From assembly GCA_021831125.1 (NCBI GenBank), contig JAKBNI010000007.1:1-46190 (forward strand): a stretch of DNA of 46,190 nt. Reading direction: 5' to 3'. Below, one piece after another: positions 17,260-25,516 of the stretch (position 1 is the stretch's first letter; every line of letters begins with the position of its first letter). A program made the translations under genes and the position numbers. The DNA is from Actinomycetes bacterium (GTDB lineage Bacteria > Actinomycetota > Acidimicrobiia > Acidimicrobiales > RAAP-2). The notes beneath the pieces were generated by a model. That model was not told the DNA's origin, did no database searches, and worked only from the letters and a program-made list of their open reading frames with translations.

Positions 17260-17867
17260 GTCCGACGCTCCAAGACGGCCCAGGTGAAGGGCTGGGTGGA
17301 GCCCCACGGCGTGGTATGCATGACGCGCTCGGCGCGGGTGAGCTCGAAGGCGGGCCCAATCGCTGTCGCGAGCCCCTCGGCGTCGTGGCGAGCGACCGGC
17401 AGGCCCGAACAGGTCTCGGGCCCGTCGGGTGCGAACGTCGCGAGCACGACGGCCGACCCGACGGCGGTCGCCTTGAGGAGCACCCGGACGTAGTCCTCGC
17501 GGGCCGCGGCGTCGGTGAGGAAGTGGAAGACGGCCCGGTCGTGCCAGAGCCGGTAGGTCCGCACGGGGGACCACGACGTCACGTCGGCCACGATCCACTC
17601 GACCCGGGAGGCGAGCGTGGGATCCTCGAGGCGGGCTCGGGCCTCGTCGAGCGCGCTCGCGGCGAGGTCGAGGACGGTGAGGTCGACGAACCCTCGCGCC
17701 AAGAGGGCGTCGACGAGTTGTGACGCCCCACCACCCACGTCGATGAGGGCGTCGCTCGGCTCGAGTCCGAGGGCGTCGATCAGGGCGAGGGACTCGAGCG
17801 GGTCGGCCTCGGTCCAGGAGCGTTCCTCGGGGACGGTCGAGCGGTAGCGCTCGTCCCAGTAGGTCAC
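17241..17867 (-). CDS. Class I SAM-dependent methyltransferase
   Basis: A 208-residue Rossmann-fold methyltransferase. SAM-binding motif I is ALIDVGGGASQLVDALLARG (about 39-58), motif II the acidic TVLDLAASALDEAR, and a DVTSW motif III. The opening MTYWDERYRSTVPEERSWTE resembles the small TehB/trans-aconitate-like group; the substrate cannot be assigned. GTG 17867 is preceded on the minus strand by TAACGT with a 6-nt gap. Confidence 0.82.
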   Translation of the reverse strand: MTYWDERYRSTVPEERSWTEADPLESLALIDALGLEPSDALIDVGGGASQLVDALLARGFVDLTVLDLAASALDEARARLEDPTLASRVEWIVADVTSWSPVRTYRLWHDRAVFHFLTDAAAREDYVRVLLKATAVGSAVVLATFAPDGPETCSGLPVARHDAEGLATAIGPAFELTRAERVMHTTPWGSTQPFTWAVLERRTQRART

Positions 17868-17896
17868 CGCCTCACGTTAGGGGTGGCGCGCCTGGG

Positions 17897-17902
17897 TACG
17901 AT
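17897..17902 (+). promoter_or_regulatory. Leaderless-type -10 box (TACGAT)
   Basis: TACGAT lies 5 nt before ATG 17908, back to back with the minus-strand TAACGT box (17874-17879) of the methyltransferase. Confidence 0.4.
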
Positions 17903-17907
17903 GGCCC

Positions 17908-18324
17908 ATGCCCGCCGAGGAGTTGACGGCCGACGACGAGTCGGCGACGGTCACCCTGTGGGAGGCGGCGGGCCTCACCCGCCCCTGGAACGACCCGCGG
18001 GCCGACTTCCGTCGCGCGCTCGAGGGACCCTCGTCGACCGTGCTCGGCGTGCGTCGCGACGACGCCCTGGTGGGGGCGGCCGTGGTCGGCGAGGATGGTC
18101 ACCGGGGATGGCTCTACTACGTCGGGGTCGCTCCGGCCCACCAGGGGCGCGGCGTCGGGCGCGTCCTCGTGGCCGCGGCCGAGGGGCGGCTGCGCACACG
18201 CGGTGTTGCCAAGGCCCTCCTCATGGTGCGCCGGGAGAACGACGCCGTGCGCGGCTTCTACGCGAGCGTGGGCTTCGCCGAGGAGGACGTCGTGGTGCTG
18301 GGACGTCGGCTGGACCGGCGGTGA
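17908..18324 (+). CDS. YpeA-like GNAT acetyltransferase
   Basis: 138 residues aligning along their length with E. coli YpeA: VTLWEAAGLTRPWNDPRADF, then VGAAVVGEDGHRGWLYYVGV, the acetyl-CoA loop APAHQGRGVGRVLVAAAE, and NDAVRGFYASVGFAEEDVVV. The substrate of this family is not established. The stop overlaps the next start by 4 nt. Confidence 0.87.
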   Translation: MPAEELTADDESATVTLWEAAGLTRPWNDPRADFRRALEGPSSTVLGVRRDDALVGAAVVGEDGHRGWLYYVGVAPAHQGRGVGRVLVAAAEGRLRTRGVAKALLMVRRENDAVRGFYASVGFAEEDVVVLGRRLDRR

Positions 18325-18851
18325 GCGAGTCCATCCGCGAGAAGGCGTCGGTGCGCCGCGTCGTGGAGGCGCTCGCGCGCGCGGGCCTGGCGACGTCGGT
18401 GCGGGTGCTCGACGACTCGGCGCGTACCGCGGCCGACGCGGCGGCGGCGCTCGGGGTCGAGGTCGGCCAGATCGCCTCGTCGATCGTCTTCAGGCTGCCC
18501 GACGGTCACCCGCTCCTCGTCATCACGAGCGGCCGCCACCGGGTCGACACCGCGAAGGTGGCCGCCGCCCTCGGCCACGCCGAGCTGCACCGGGCCGACG
18601 CCGACTACATCCGAGCCTGGACGGGATTCGCCATCGGTGGGGTGAGCCCCGTGGGCTGGAGCGCGACGGCGAGCGCCGGGGTGACCGCCACCGGCTACCC
18701 GAGAGAGGCGACCGTCGTGATCGACGGGGCCCTCGGCGACTACGAGATCGTCTGGGCGGCCGCCGGACACCCCCACGCCGTCTTCGCGACGACCTTCGAG
18801 GACCTCGCGCGGGTGACCGGTGCGACGTCCCTCGTGGTCGCCGACGACTGA
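18321..18851 (+). CDS. YbaK/EbsC-type aminoacyl-tRNA deacylase
   Basis: 176 residues of the YbaK/ProX editing domain, which hydrolyses mischarged aminoacyl-tRNA (typically Cys- or Ala-tRNAPro). Seen: VRVLDDSARTAADAAAALGV, QIASSIVFRLPD, and the GFAIGGVSPVGW loop characteristic of the family, followed by VVIDGALGDYEIVWAAAGHP. GTG 18321 overlaps the YpeA stop by 4 nt. Which misacylated tRNA it edits is unknown. Confidence 0.87.
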   Translation: MSESIREKASVRRVVEALARAGLATSVRVLDDSARTAADAAAALGVEVGQIASSIVFRLPDGHPLLVITSGRHRVDTAKVAAALGHAELHRADADYIRAWTGFAIGGVSPVGWSATASAGVTATGYPREATVVIDGALGDYEIVWAAAGHPHAVFATTFEDLARVTGATSLVVADD

Positions 18852-18891
18852 CGCTCTCGACGTCACGCGTCGTCCCTGGCAGACTGGCGCG

Positions 18892-19560
18892 GTGAGCGAA
18901 CGCGACTCTGCCGGGGTGGACCGCTACCTCGCGGACACCCTGCTCGGGGACGACCCCGCGCTCGCGGCGGCCCTCGCGGCGAGCGACGACGCGGGTCTCC
19001 CGCCGATCGCGGTCTCGCCGCTGCAGGGCCGCCTCCTCGACCTGCTCGTGCGTGCCCTGGGCGCCCGGCGAGTCCTCGAGATCGGGACCCTCGGCGGCTA
19101 CTCGGCTATCTGCCTCGCCCGAGGACTGGCCGACGGGGGCCGCCTCGTCACCCTCGAGCTGGAGCCCCACCACGCCGCGGTGGCGCGGGAGAACCTCGAG
19201 CGAGCCGGACTCGGTGACCGGGTCGAGGTCCGGGTGGGGCCGGCGGCCGAGTCTCTGAGGGCGCTCGCCCACGAGGGCGCGGGACCCTTCGACTTCGTCT
19301 TCATCGACGCCGACAAGTCGGGGTACCCCGAGTACTTCGAGCTAGCGCTCGGGCTCGTGCGGGTCGGCGCCGTGATCGTCGCCGACAACGTCGTGCGCGA
19401 CGGAGAGGTGGCCAACGACGCCTCCACCGACGAGGCCGTCCGGGGGGTCCGGCGCTTCTTGGAGCTGGTGGGTCGCGACGCCCGGGTCGAGGCGACGGCG
19501 ATCCAGACGGTGGGAGTCAAGGGCTACGACGGGTTCAGCGTCGCGGTAGTCGTCGCGTGA
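18892..19560 (+). CDS. Family 3 O-methyltransferase (catechol/caffeoyl-CoA type)
   Basis: 222 residues. SAM motif RRVLEIGTLGGYSAICLARG (about 60-79), LVTLELEPHHAAVARENLE, the metal-binding FVFIDADKSGYPEYFELAL and VIVADNVVRDGEVANDAS with the Asp/Asn ligand pattern of Mg-dependent O-methyltransferases. The frame is open further upstream, but GTG 18892 gives the family's normal N terminus and has a weak CAGACT box 6 nt before it. The substrate is unknown. Overlaps the next gene by 4 nt. Confidence 0.87.
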   Translation: MSERDSAGVDRYLADTLLGDDPALAAALAASDDAGLPPIAVSPLQGRLLDLLVRALGARRVLEIGTLGGYSAICLARGLADGGRLVTLELEPHHAAVARENLERAGLGDRVEVRVGPAAESLRALAHEGAGPFDFVFIDADKSGYPEYFELALGLVRVGAVIVADNVVRDGEVANDASTDEAVRGVRRFLELVGRDARVEATAIQTVGVKGYDGFSVAVVVA

Positions 19561-20354
19561 CCTCGTCCGAGGTCTACACCCACGGTCACCACGAGTCGGT
19601 GCTGCGCAGCCACCGGTGGCGCACCGCCGAGAACTCGGCCGCCTTCGTTCTCGCGCACCTCTCGCCCGCGGCGCGCGTCCTCGACCTTGGGTGTGGGCCG
19701 GGCACGATCACGGCCGACCTCGCCCGGCGCGTGCCCGAGGGGGAGGTCCTCGGGATCGACCGCGGGGCCGCGGTGGTGGAGGCGGCGAGGGCGGAGCACG
19801 TGGCCGCGAACCTCACCTTCCGCGTCGGCGACGTCTACGCCCTCGATCTCCCCGACGCCTCCTTCGACGTCGTCTACGCCCACCAGGTCCTCCAACACCT
19901 CACCCGCCCGGTCGTGGCGATCGCCGAGATGCGTCGGGTCCTGCGGCCCGGGGGGCTGCTCGCGGTGCGCGACGCCGACTACGGCGGCTTCCTCTGGGCG
20001 CCCGCGGACCCGGCCCTCGACCGGTGGAACGCCGCCTACCACCGGCTCGCCCGGCTCAACGGCGCCGAGCCCGACGGCGGGCGCCACCTGCCGGGGTGGG
20101 TCCGCGCGGCGGGCTTCGCCGACCTCGAGGTCTCGGCGTCGACCTGGACCTACGCGAGCGCGCGGGAGCGTCGCTGGTGGGGTGGCCTGTGGGCCGAGCG
20201 CGTGACCGAGAGCGACCTCGCCACCCAGCTCCTCGAGCGCGGGCTGTGCGACGAGGCCGAGCTCGAGGCGTTCGCCGAGGCCTTCGCGCGCTGGGCGGCG
20301 AGCCCCGACGGGGTCTTCGTCGTGCCCCACGTCGAGGTGCTGGCCCGTCGCTAG
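19557..20354 (+). CDS. UbiE-like class I methyltransferase
   Basis: 265 residues beginning EVYTHGHHESVLRSHRWRTA, then SAM motif I ARVLDLGCGPGTITADLARR, motif II LGIDRGAAVVEAAR, FDVVYAHQVLQHLTRP and LRPGGLLAVRDADYGGF. The C-terminal WWGGLWAERV region is shared with a group of fungal and bacterial methyltransferases of unknown substrate. Start codon overlaps the O-methyltransferase stop (GTGA), so the two methyltransferases are coupled. Confidence 0.87.
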   Translation: MTSSEVYTHGHHESVLRSHRWRTAENSAAFVLAHLSPAARVLDLGCGPGTITADLARRVPEGEVLGIDRGAAVVEAARAEHVAANLTFRVGDVYALDLPDASFDVVYAHQVLQHLTRPVVAIAEMRRVLRPGGLLAVRDADYGGFLWAPADPALDRWNAAYHRLARLNGAEPDGGRHLPGWVRAAGFADLEVSASTWTYASARERRWWGGLWAERVTESDLATQLLERGLCDEAELEAFAEAFARWAASPDGVFVVPHVEVLARR

Positions 20355-20374
20355 GGGCCGTCCGCGACCTGGCT

Positions 20375-20380
20375 TAGAGT
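20375..20380 (+). promoter_or_regulatory. -10 box of the cbs operon (TAGAGT), leadered
   Basis: TAGAGT is 20 nt before ATG 20401. Here a short 5' UTR with a good AAGGAG (20391-20396) follows, in contrast to the leaderless genes nearby. Confidence 0.4.
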
Positions 20381-20400
20381 GAGGGCGACGAAGGAGCACC

Positions 20401-21804
20401 ATGCCCTACGGCGACATGGACGTGGCGGCGAGCCCGCTCGAGTTGATCGGCCACACCCCGATGGTGCGCCTGACCAAGGTCGCCGAGGGCGTGGCGTGCG
20501 ACGTGATCGCCAAGCTCGAGACCACCAACCCCGGGGGCAGCGCCAAGGACCGTCCGGCCCTCACCATGGTCGAGGCGGCCGAGCGCGACGGACTGCTCGG
20601 ACCGGGCTCGACGATCATCGAGCCCACGAGCGGCAACACCGGGGTGGGCCTCGCCATCGTCGCCGCCCAGCGCGGCTACCGGTGCGTCTTCGTGATGAGC
20701 GACAAGATGGCGCCCGAGAAGATCGACGTCCTGCGCGCCTACGGGGCTCAGGTGGTGGTCTGCCCGACCGCCGTGGCGCCCGAGCACCCCGACTCCTACT
20801 ACTCGACGGCTGAGCGGCTCACCCGCGAGACCCCCCACGCCTTTCGACCCGACCAGTACTCCAATCCGAACAACCCCCGGGCCCACTACGAGACGACCGG
20901 TCCCGAGATCTGGACCCAGACCCGCGGGCGGGTGACCCACTTCGTCGCCGGGGCCGGGACCGGGGGCACCATCTCGGGCGTCGCGCGCTACCTCAAAGAG
21001 CAGGACCCGTCGGTCCAGGTGATCGCGGCCGACCCCGAGGGATCGGTCTTCTCCGGTGGGGCCGGCCGACCGTACCTCACCGAGGGTGTGGGCGAGGACT
21101 TCTGGCCGGCCAACTACGACCCCTCGCTCGTCGACCGCGTCGTGCCGGTCTCGGACGCCGACGCGTTCGCCATGGCGCGTGCGGTCACTCGTCGTGAGGG
21201 ACTGCTCATCGGGGGCTCGGGCGGGACGGCCGTGGCGGCCGCGCTGCGTGTCGCCCGCGACCTGCCGGCTGAGGCGCTCGTGGTCGTCCTCATCCCCGAC
21301 TCGGGGCGGGGCTACCTGTCGAAGATCTTCAACGACACGTGGATGACCGAGTACGGCTTCTTACGCCCCCACGACGAGGACGACGTGGGCGACGTGCTCG
21401 CGGCCAAGCGGGCGCGTCCGGGCGAGGGCCTGGACGACCTCGTGCTCGTGACCGAGGACGTACTCGTGCGTGACGCCATCGCCCTCATGCGCGCGAAGGA
21501 CGTGAGCCAGCTGCTCGTGACCGTTACCGACGAGCTCCCGCTCGCCGCGAAGGAGGTCTCGGGCTCGTTGAGCGAGCTCGGGCTGCTCGAGGCGACGACC
21601 CGAGACGCGTCGGTGCTCGGGCTCCGAGCCAAGGACGTGGCGGACCCGCCGCTCGCGATGGTGGGGGTGGGCATGCCCGTCACCGACCTCACCCGGGAGC
21701 TGTCGCGCACCGCGGGGGTCCTCGTGCTCGACGGCGGGCACCCGGTGGGCGTCCTCACGCGCTCGGACCTCTTGAGCTTCCTCGAGCAGCGCAGGGCCGG
21801 ATGA
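20401..21804 (+). CDS. cbs: Cystathionine beta-synthase with C-terminal CBS pair
   Basis: PLP enzyme condensing serine and homocysteine to cystathionine (reverse transsulfuration). 467 residues: catalytic fold-type II domain (1-325) with PLP Lys49 in NPGGSAKDRPA, SGNTGVGLAI, GAGTGGTISGVA and IGGSGGTAVAA, then two CBS motifs (about 335-465) that in some relatives bind adenosyl ligands. It lacks an N-terminal heme domain. Overlaps the following cystathionine gamma-synthase/lyase by 4 nt, which gives a complete homocysteine-to-cysteine route. Confidence 0.93.
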   Translation: MPYGDMDVAASPLELIGHTPMVRLTKVAEGVACDVIAKLETTNPGGSAKDRPALTMVEAAERDGLLGPGSTIIEPTSGNTGVGLAIVAAQRGYRCVFVMSDKMAPEKIDVLRAYGAQVVVCPTAVAPEHPDSYYSTAERLTRETPHAFRPDQYSNPNNPRAHYETTGPEIWTQTRGRVTHFVAGAGTGGTISGVARYLKEQDPSVQVIAADPEGSVFSGGAGRPYLTEGVGEDFWPANYDPSLVDRVVPVSDADAFAMARAVTRREGLLIGGSGGTAVAAALRVARDLPAEALVVVLIPDSGRGYLSKIFNDTWMTEYGFLRPHDEDDVGDVLAAKRARPGEGLDDLVLVTEDVLVRDAIALMRAKDVSQLLVTVTDELPLAAKEVSGSLSELGLLEATTRDASVLGLRAKDVADPPLAMVGVGMPVTDLTRELSRTAGVLVLDGGHPVGVLTRSDLLSFLEQRRAG

Positions 21805-22928
21805 GCGGGTTCAACACGCGCGCGATCCACGTGGGCTCCGAGCCCGACGCGACCGGCGCCGTCAACCCGGCCGTCTACCTCACCTCGACCTACGCCCAGG
21901 AGGCGGTCGGGGTGCCGCGCTTCGCCGACTACTCCCGGGTCGACAACCCGACCCGCCACGCCCTCGAGGACTGCCTGGCCGACCTCGAGGGGGCGGAGTG
22001 GGGCGTGGCCTTCGCCTCGGGTCTCGCGGGCGAGGACGCCCTGTTGCGCACGCTCGGCCCCGGGGACCACGTCGTGCTCGGCAGCGACGCCTACGGCGGG
22101 ACCTACCGCCTGCTCACTCGGGTCTTCGGCGCCTGGGGGGTCGAGGTGACCTGTGTCGACCTCGCCGACGCCGCGGCGGTGGCCGCGGCGATGCGGCCCA
22201 CCACGCGACTCGTGTGGGCCGAGACGCCGAGCAACCCCCTGCTCGGGATCGTCCCGATCGGTGACCTGGCCGACCTGGCGCACACCCACGGATCACGCCT
22301 CGTGGTCGACAACACGTTCGCCACGCCGTACCTCCAGCGGCCCCTCGAGCACGGCGCCGACGTCGTCGTGCACTCGACGACCAAGTACGCCGGAGGCCAC
22401 TCCGACGTCGTGGGTGGCTTCGTCGCCACGAGCGACGAGGAGCTGGCCGAGCGGCTGCGCTTCCACCAGTACGCCATCGGCGCGGTCCCCGGGCCGCTCG
22501 ACTGCTATCTCGTGCTGCGCGGACTCAAGACCCTCGGGGTGCGCATGGAGCGCCACTGCGCGAGCGCCGCCGCCGTGGCCGACTTCCTGGCGGCTCACCC
22601 CGCCGTCGAGCGCGTCTACTACCCCGGTCACACGGACCACCCGGGCCACGAGGTCGCGCGACGCCAGATGACGGGCTTCGGCGGCATGGTGAGCTTCACG
22701 GTGGTCGGTGGGGACGAGGCCGCGCGCGAGGTCTGCGAGGCGACGCGCGTCTTCACCCTGGCCGAGTCGCTCGGGGGCGTGGAGAGCCTCATCGAGCTGC
22801 CGGCCGCGATGACCCACGCCTCGACGAGTGGGTCGGTGCTGGAGCCGCCGGCCTCGCTCATCCGGCTCTCGGTCGGCCTCGAGGACGTCGAGGATCTGAT
22901 CGAGGACCTCGGCGAGGCCCTCGGCTGA
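21801..22928 (+). CDS. metB: Cystathionine gamma-synthase / gamma-lyase
   Basis: Fold-type I PLP enzyme of the Cys/Met metabolism family, 375 residues. PLP Lys195 in HSTTKYAGGHSDVVGG, GFNTRAIHVG start, YSRVDNPTRHALE, ASGLAGEDALL, VVDNTFATPYLQRPLEHGAD and the C-terminal SLGGVESLIELPAAMTHAST. Sequence alone does not separate synthase from lyase; coupling to cbs argues for gamma-lyase activity (cystathionine to cysteine). A hairpin follows its stop. Confidence 0.92.
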   Translation: MSGFNTRAIHVGSEPDATGAVNPAVYLTSTYAQEAVGVPRFADYSRVDNPTRHALEDCLADLEGAEWGVAFASGLAGEDALLRTLGPGDHVVLGSDAYGGTYRLLTRVFGAWGVEVTCVDLADAAAVAAAMRPTTRLVWAETPSNPLLGIVPIGDLADLAHTHGSRLVVDNTFATPYLQRPLEHGADVVVHSTTKYAGGHSDVVGGFVATSDEELAERLRFHQYAIGAVPGPLDCYLVLRGLKTLGVRMERHCASAAAVADFLAAHPAVERVYYPGHTDHPGHEVARRQMTGFGGMVSFTVVGGDEAAREVCEATRVFTLAESLGGVESLIELPAAMTHASTSGSVLEPPASLIRLSVGLEDVEDLIEDLGEALG

Positions 22929-22943
22929 GCGGACCCGGTCCGC
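22929..22943 (+). terminator. Hairpin directly after the cbs-metB operon
   Basis: GCGGAC (22929-22934) pairs with GTCCGC (22938-22943) around CCG, starting at the base after the stop codon. There is no T-run. Confidence 0.35.
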
Positions 22944-22998
22944 GGCGAGAGCCCGACGCACGACGTCGGAGTGGCCGTCGTCGCTAGGGTCGAGCTCG

Positions 22999-23646
22999 AT
23001 GAACGCACGGGTCAGGATCGAGGGCTTCTCGCTGTCGCGCGACGGCTTCGGCGCCGGGCTCCACCAGTGCGAGGGCGAGCCGCTCGGTGAGGGCGGACGG
23101 GCGTTGCACGAGTGGATCTTCGCCACGCGCACTGGCCGGGCCATGATCGGGCTCGAGGGCGGGAGCGAGGGCGTCGACGACGCCCACTTCCGCGCCCGCC
23201 GCGACGCCGTGGGCGCGACGGTCATGGGCCGCAACATGTTCGGCCCCGAGAGGGGCCCGTGGTCGCCCGAGCCGTGGCGTGGGTGGTGGGGCGACGAGCC
23301 ACCCTTCGCCCACCCCGTCTTCGTCCTCACCCACTTCGCGCGTCCCCCGCTCGAGCTCGGGTCGACCACCTTCCACTTCGTCACCGGTGGCCTCGCTGAC
23401 GTGGTCGCCCGGGCGAAGGTCGCCGCGGCCGGTCGCGACGTGAGCGTCGGCGGGGGGGTGGCGACCGTGCGGGCCGCCCTCGCCGAGTGCCTGGTCGACG
23501 AGGTGGACCTCGCGCTCGTCCCGGTCGAGCTCGGTGCGGGCGAGCGCCTGCTGGACGATCCCCGACGGTGGCCCGACGGCTACGACGAGGTCGAGCGCGT
23601 CGAGGGCGAGGGCGCGACCCACGTGCGACTGGCGCGCGCGCGGTGA
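22999..23646 (+). CDS. Dihydrofolate reductase/RibD C-terminal family reductase
   Basis: 215 residues of the RibD_C/DHFR-like fold: VRIEGFSLSRDGF, ATVMGRNMFGPERG, VFVLTHFARPPLEL, the NADPH-loop-like DVSVGGGVATVRAALAECLV and VDLALVPVELGAGERL. Members are usually named dihydrofolate reductase family protein and their substrates are mostly unknown. A TAGGGT box (22985-22990) lies 8 nt before ATG 22999. Overlaps the following GNAT gene by 4 nt. Confidence 0.87.
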   Translation: MNARVRIEGFSLSRDGFGAGLHQCEGEPLGEGGRALHEWIFATRTGRAMIGLEGGSEGVDDAHFRARRDAVGATVMGRNMFGPERGPWSPEPWRGWWGDEPPFAHPVFVLTHFARPPLELGSTTFHFVTGGLADVVARAKVAAAGRDVSVGGGVATVRAALAECLVDEVDLALVPVELGAGERLLDDPRRWPDGYDEVERVEGEGATHVRLARAR

Positions 23647-24101
23647 GCGTCGAGATCGCGCGCGCCGGCCTCGCCGACGCGGCGACGCTCGCGGCCCTGC
23701 GCTTCCGGTGGCGTACCGAGGAGGCCGGCGAGACGGGGCCGACGCAGGAGGCGTACGCGTCCGCACTCGCCGAGTGGATGTTGGACCACCGCGCGAGCCA
23801 CGTGGCCTACCTGGCCCGCGGGGACGCGGACGCGATCGGCGAGGCCTGGCGGGCCACCGTCGACCGCGTGCCCGGGGTCGCGCGCCCGCGTCGGTTCTGC
23901 GCGTTCGTCCAGGCCGTCTACGTGGCGCCCGAGCACCGGGGACGGGGCGTGGGCACTGCCCTTGTGGGCCGGCTGGTCGAGGAGGCTCGCGCCGAGGGTC
24001 TCGACTACCTCGTGGTGCACCCGACCCCCCGGTCGGTCGACTTCTACCGGCGCCTCGGCTTCGCCGACGCCGACCGCGCCCTCGAGCTGCGATTCAGTTA
24101 G
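23643..24101 (+). CDS. GNAT family N-acetyltransferase
   Basis: 152 residues from GTG 23643. Acetyl-CoA site AVYVAPEHRGRGVGTALVGR (about 93-112) followed by VHPTPRSVDFYRRLGFADAD. The substrate is unknown. Start overlaps the stop of the reductase upstream by 4 nt; its end overlaps the convergent gene by 8 nt. Confidence 0.83.
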   Translation: MSVEIARAGLADAATLAALRFRWRTEEAGETGPTQEAYASALAEWMLDHRASHVAYLARGDADAIGEAWRATVDRVPGVARPRRFCAFVQAVYVAPEHRGRGVGTALVGRLVEEARAEGLDYLVVHPTPRSVDFYRRLGFADADRALELRFS

Positions 24102-24696
24102 ATCGGTCCTCGATCTCCCAGGCGTGGTCGAGCACGTGCCACGCGATGCGCCGCAGCGCGTAGCCGGCGGGCCACCGAGCCTCGGGGTCGTCACGGGTGA
24201 GCGCCGTCGCGAGGACGGCGCGCTGCTCGGGCCACGGGGTGCGGGGGGGGAGCGGGTGGCCCACGCGCGACGCGTACGCCCGTTCGGCCTCGCGCACGTG
24301 CTCGACGATGGCGTCACGGTCGCGCCCGCCTCCTCGAGGGCCCGTGCGCAGTCGCGCGGGGGCACGCTCGACGACGCCGTCGAAGTAGCGCCAGCAGTCT
24401 TCGAGGCGCTCGATGTGGCGGCGGCGCTCGGCGCGCGAGGGCAGCAGTCGGTCCTCGGGCCACACGGCGTCGGGCGCGCCGAAGTCGGTGGTGGCCGAGC
24501 CGGCCACCACCCCGAGCACCTCGAGCGGCCCGGGTCGGAACGTGATCGACGGGACCGCGCGGTAGCGGTCGCGGTACTCGGACAACGCCGCGAGCGCCGC
24601 CTCGGGGCTCCGCCCCCGTCGGCACCACCCCGGCCAGTCGAGGGCGACGGCGAAGACCGAGGTGCGGCCCTCCTCGAGGTAGACGCGTGCGGGCAT
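24094..24696 (-). CDS. DinB/YfiT-like putative metal-dependent protein
   Basis: 200 residues. The N-terminal third (ARVYLEEGRTSVFAVALDWP, then GWCRRGRSPEAALAALSEY) resembles a HicB-like substrate-mimic module; the C-terminal part (AIVEHVREAERAY, RRIAWHVLDHAWEIEDR) resembles the DinB/YfiT four-helix fold with His residues positioned like metal ligands. Function is unknown; the fusion is seen in other actinobacterial proteins. ATG 24696; no convincing -10 box upstream. Confidence 0.65.
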   Translation of the reverse strand: MPARVYLEEGRTSVFAVALDWPGWCRRGRSPEAALAALSEYRDRYRAVPSITFRPGPLEVLGVVAGSATTDFGAPDAVWPEDRLLPSRAERRRHIERLEDCWRYFDGVVERAPARLRTGPRGGGRDRDAIVEHVREAERAYASRVGHPLPPRTPWPEQRAVLATALTRDDPEARWPAGYALRRIAWHVLDHAWEIEDRSN

Positions 24697-24738
24697 TCGC
24701 GTCGAGTCTCGCCGCGCCCCGGGCGCGCGTCAAGGGTC

Positions 24739-24744
24739 TAGCCT
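24739..24744 (+). promoter_or_regulatory. Leaderless-type -10 box (TAGCCT)
   Basis: TAGCCT is 6 nt before ATG 24751, with no Shine-Dalgarno sequence. Confidence 0.42.
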
Positions 24745-24750
24745 CGCCCC

Positions 24751-25491
24751 ATGCCCCTGGAGCGCTCGCTCGCCCTGTCCACCATCGAGTCCCACGCGCG
24801 CGCCGTATCGGCGGCCGCGCCCGCGGACTGGGCGGCCCCGGTGGCCGGCTGTCCCGGCTGGAGCGTCGAGGACGTGGTGCGACACCTCTGCGACGTGCAC
24901 TGGTTCTGGGAGCGGATCGTCGCCGAGCGGCTCGAGGCTCCCCTCGAGGGGGACCACCCGCCGACGCCCGGGCTCGATCGGCTGGCCGGACACTTCGAGG
25001 AGGGGGTGGCGCGCCTCGTCGCCACGCTGGCGGCGACCGACCCGAAGGCGCCGGTGTGGACGTGGGCGCCGGCCCAGCGCGACGTCGCCTTCGTCACTCG
25101 CCACCAGGTCCAGGAGATGGCCGTCCACCACTTCGACGTCGCCACGGCCCTCGGGGCACCGTGGTCGCTGGCGCCGGCCGTCGCCGCCGACGCGATCGAG
25201 GAGTTCCTGACCTTCTCGGTCTCGAGCCCGCTGGATCCGGCGGACCCCCCGCGAGCGCCGCTCGAGGGCCGGCTCGCGCTGGTCGCGCGTGACGCGGATG
25301 CCGCGTGGACCGTTCTCGACGCCGGTGCGGGGACCGTCACCTGGGAGCCCGGGGCGAAGGAGCCGGCCGGGTCGCTCACGGCCGACGCCGAGGACCTGCT
25401 GCTGTGGCTCTACGGTCGCGCCGAGGTCGACGGCGACGCCACGGCCCTCGCCCTGGGTGCGCGCCTGCGCGCGCTGTCCTTCACCGACTAG
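24751..25491 (+). CDS. Maleylpyruvate isomerase family mycothiol-dependent enzyme (DinB fold)
   Basis: 246 residues with the mycothiol-dependent DinB architecture: an N-terminal helical domain with GCPGWSVEDVVRHLCDVHWF (first His ligand), QVQEMAVHHFDVATALG (further His ligands) and a C-terminal sterol-carrier-like module (LVARDADAAWTVLDA, ADAEDLLLWLYGR). Family members transfer or use mycothiol; the specific substrate is unknown. Its presence suggests that the organism makes mycothiol, the actinobacterial thiol. Confidence 0.87.
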   Translation: MPLERSLALSTIESHARAVSAAAPADWAAPVAGCPGWSVEDVVRHLCDVHWFWERIVAERLEAPLEGDHPPTPGLDRLAGHFEEGVARLVATLAATDPKAPVWTWAPAQRDVAFVTRHQVQEMAVHHFDVATALGAPWSLAPAVAADAIEEFLTFSVSSPLDPADPPRAPLEGRLALVARDADAAWTVLDAGAGTVTWEPGAKEPAGSLTADAEDLLLWLYGRAEVDGDATALALGARLRALSFTD

Positions 25492-25516
25492 CGCCGACGA
25501 GCACTAGAACGGGGGG

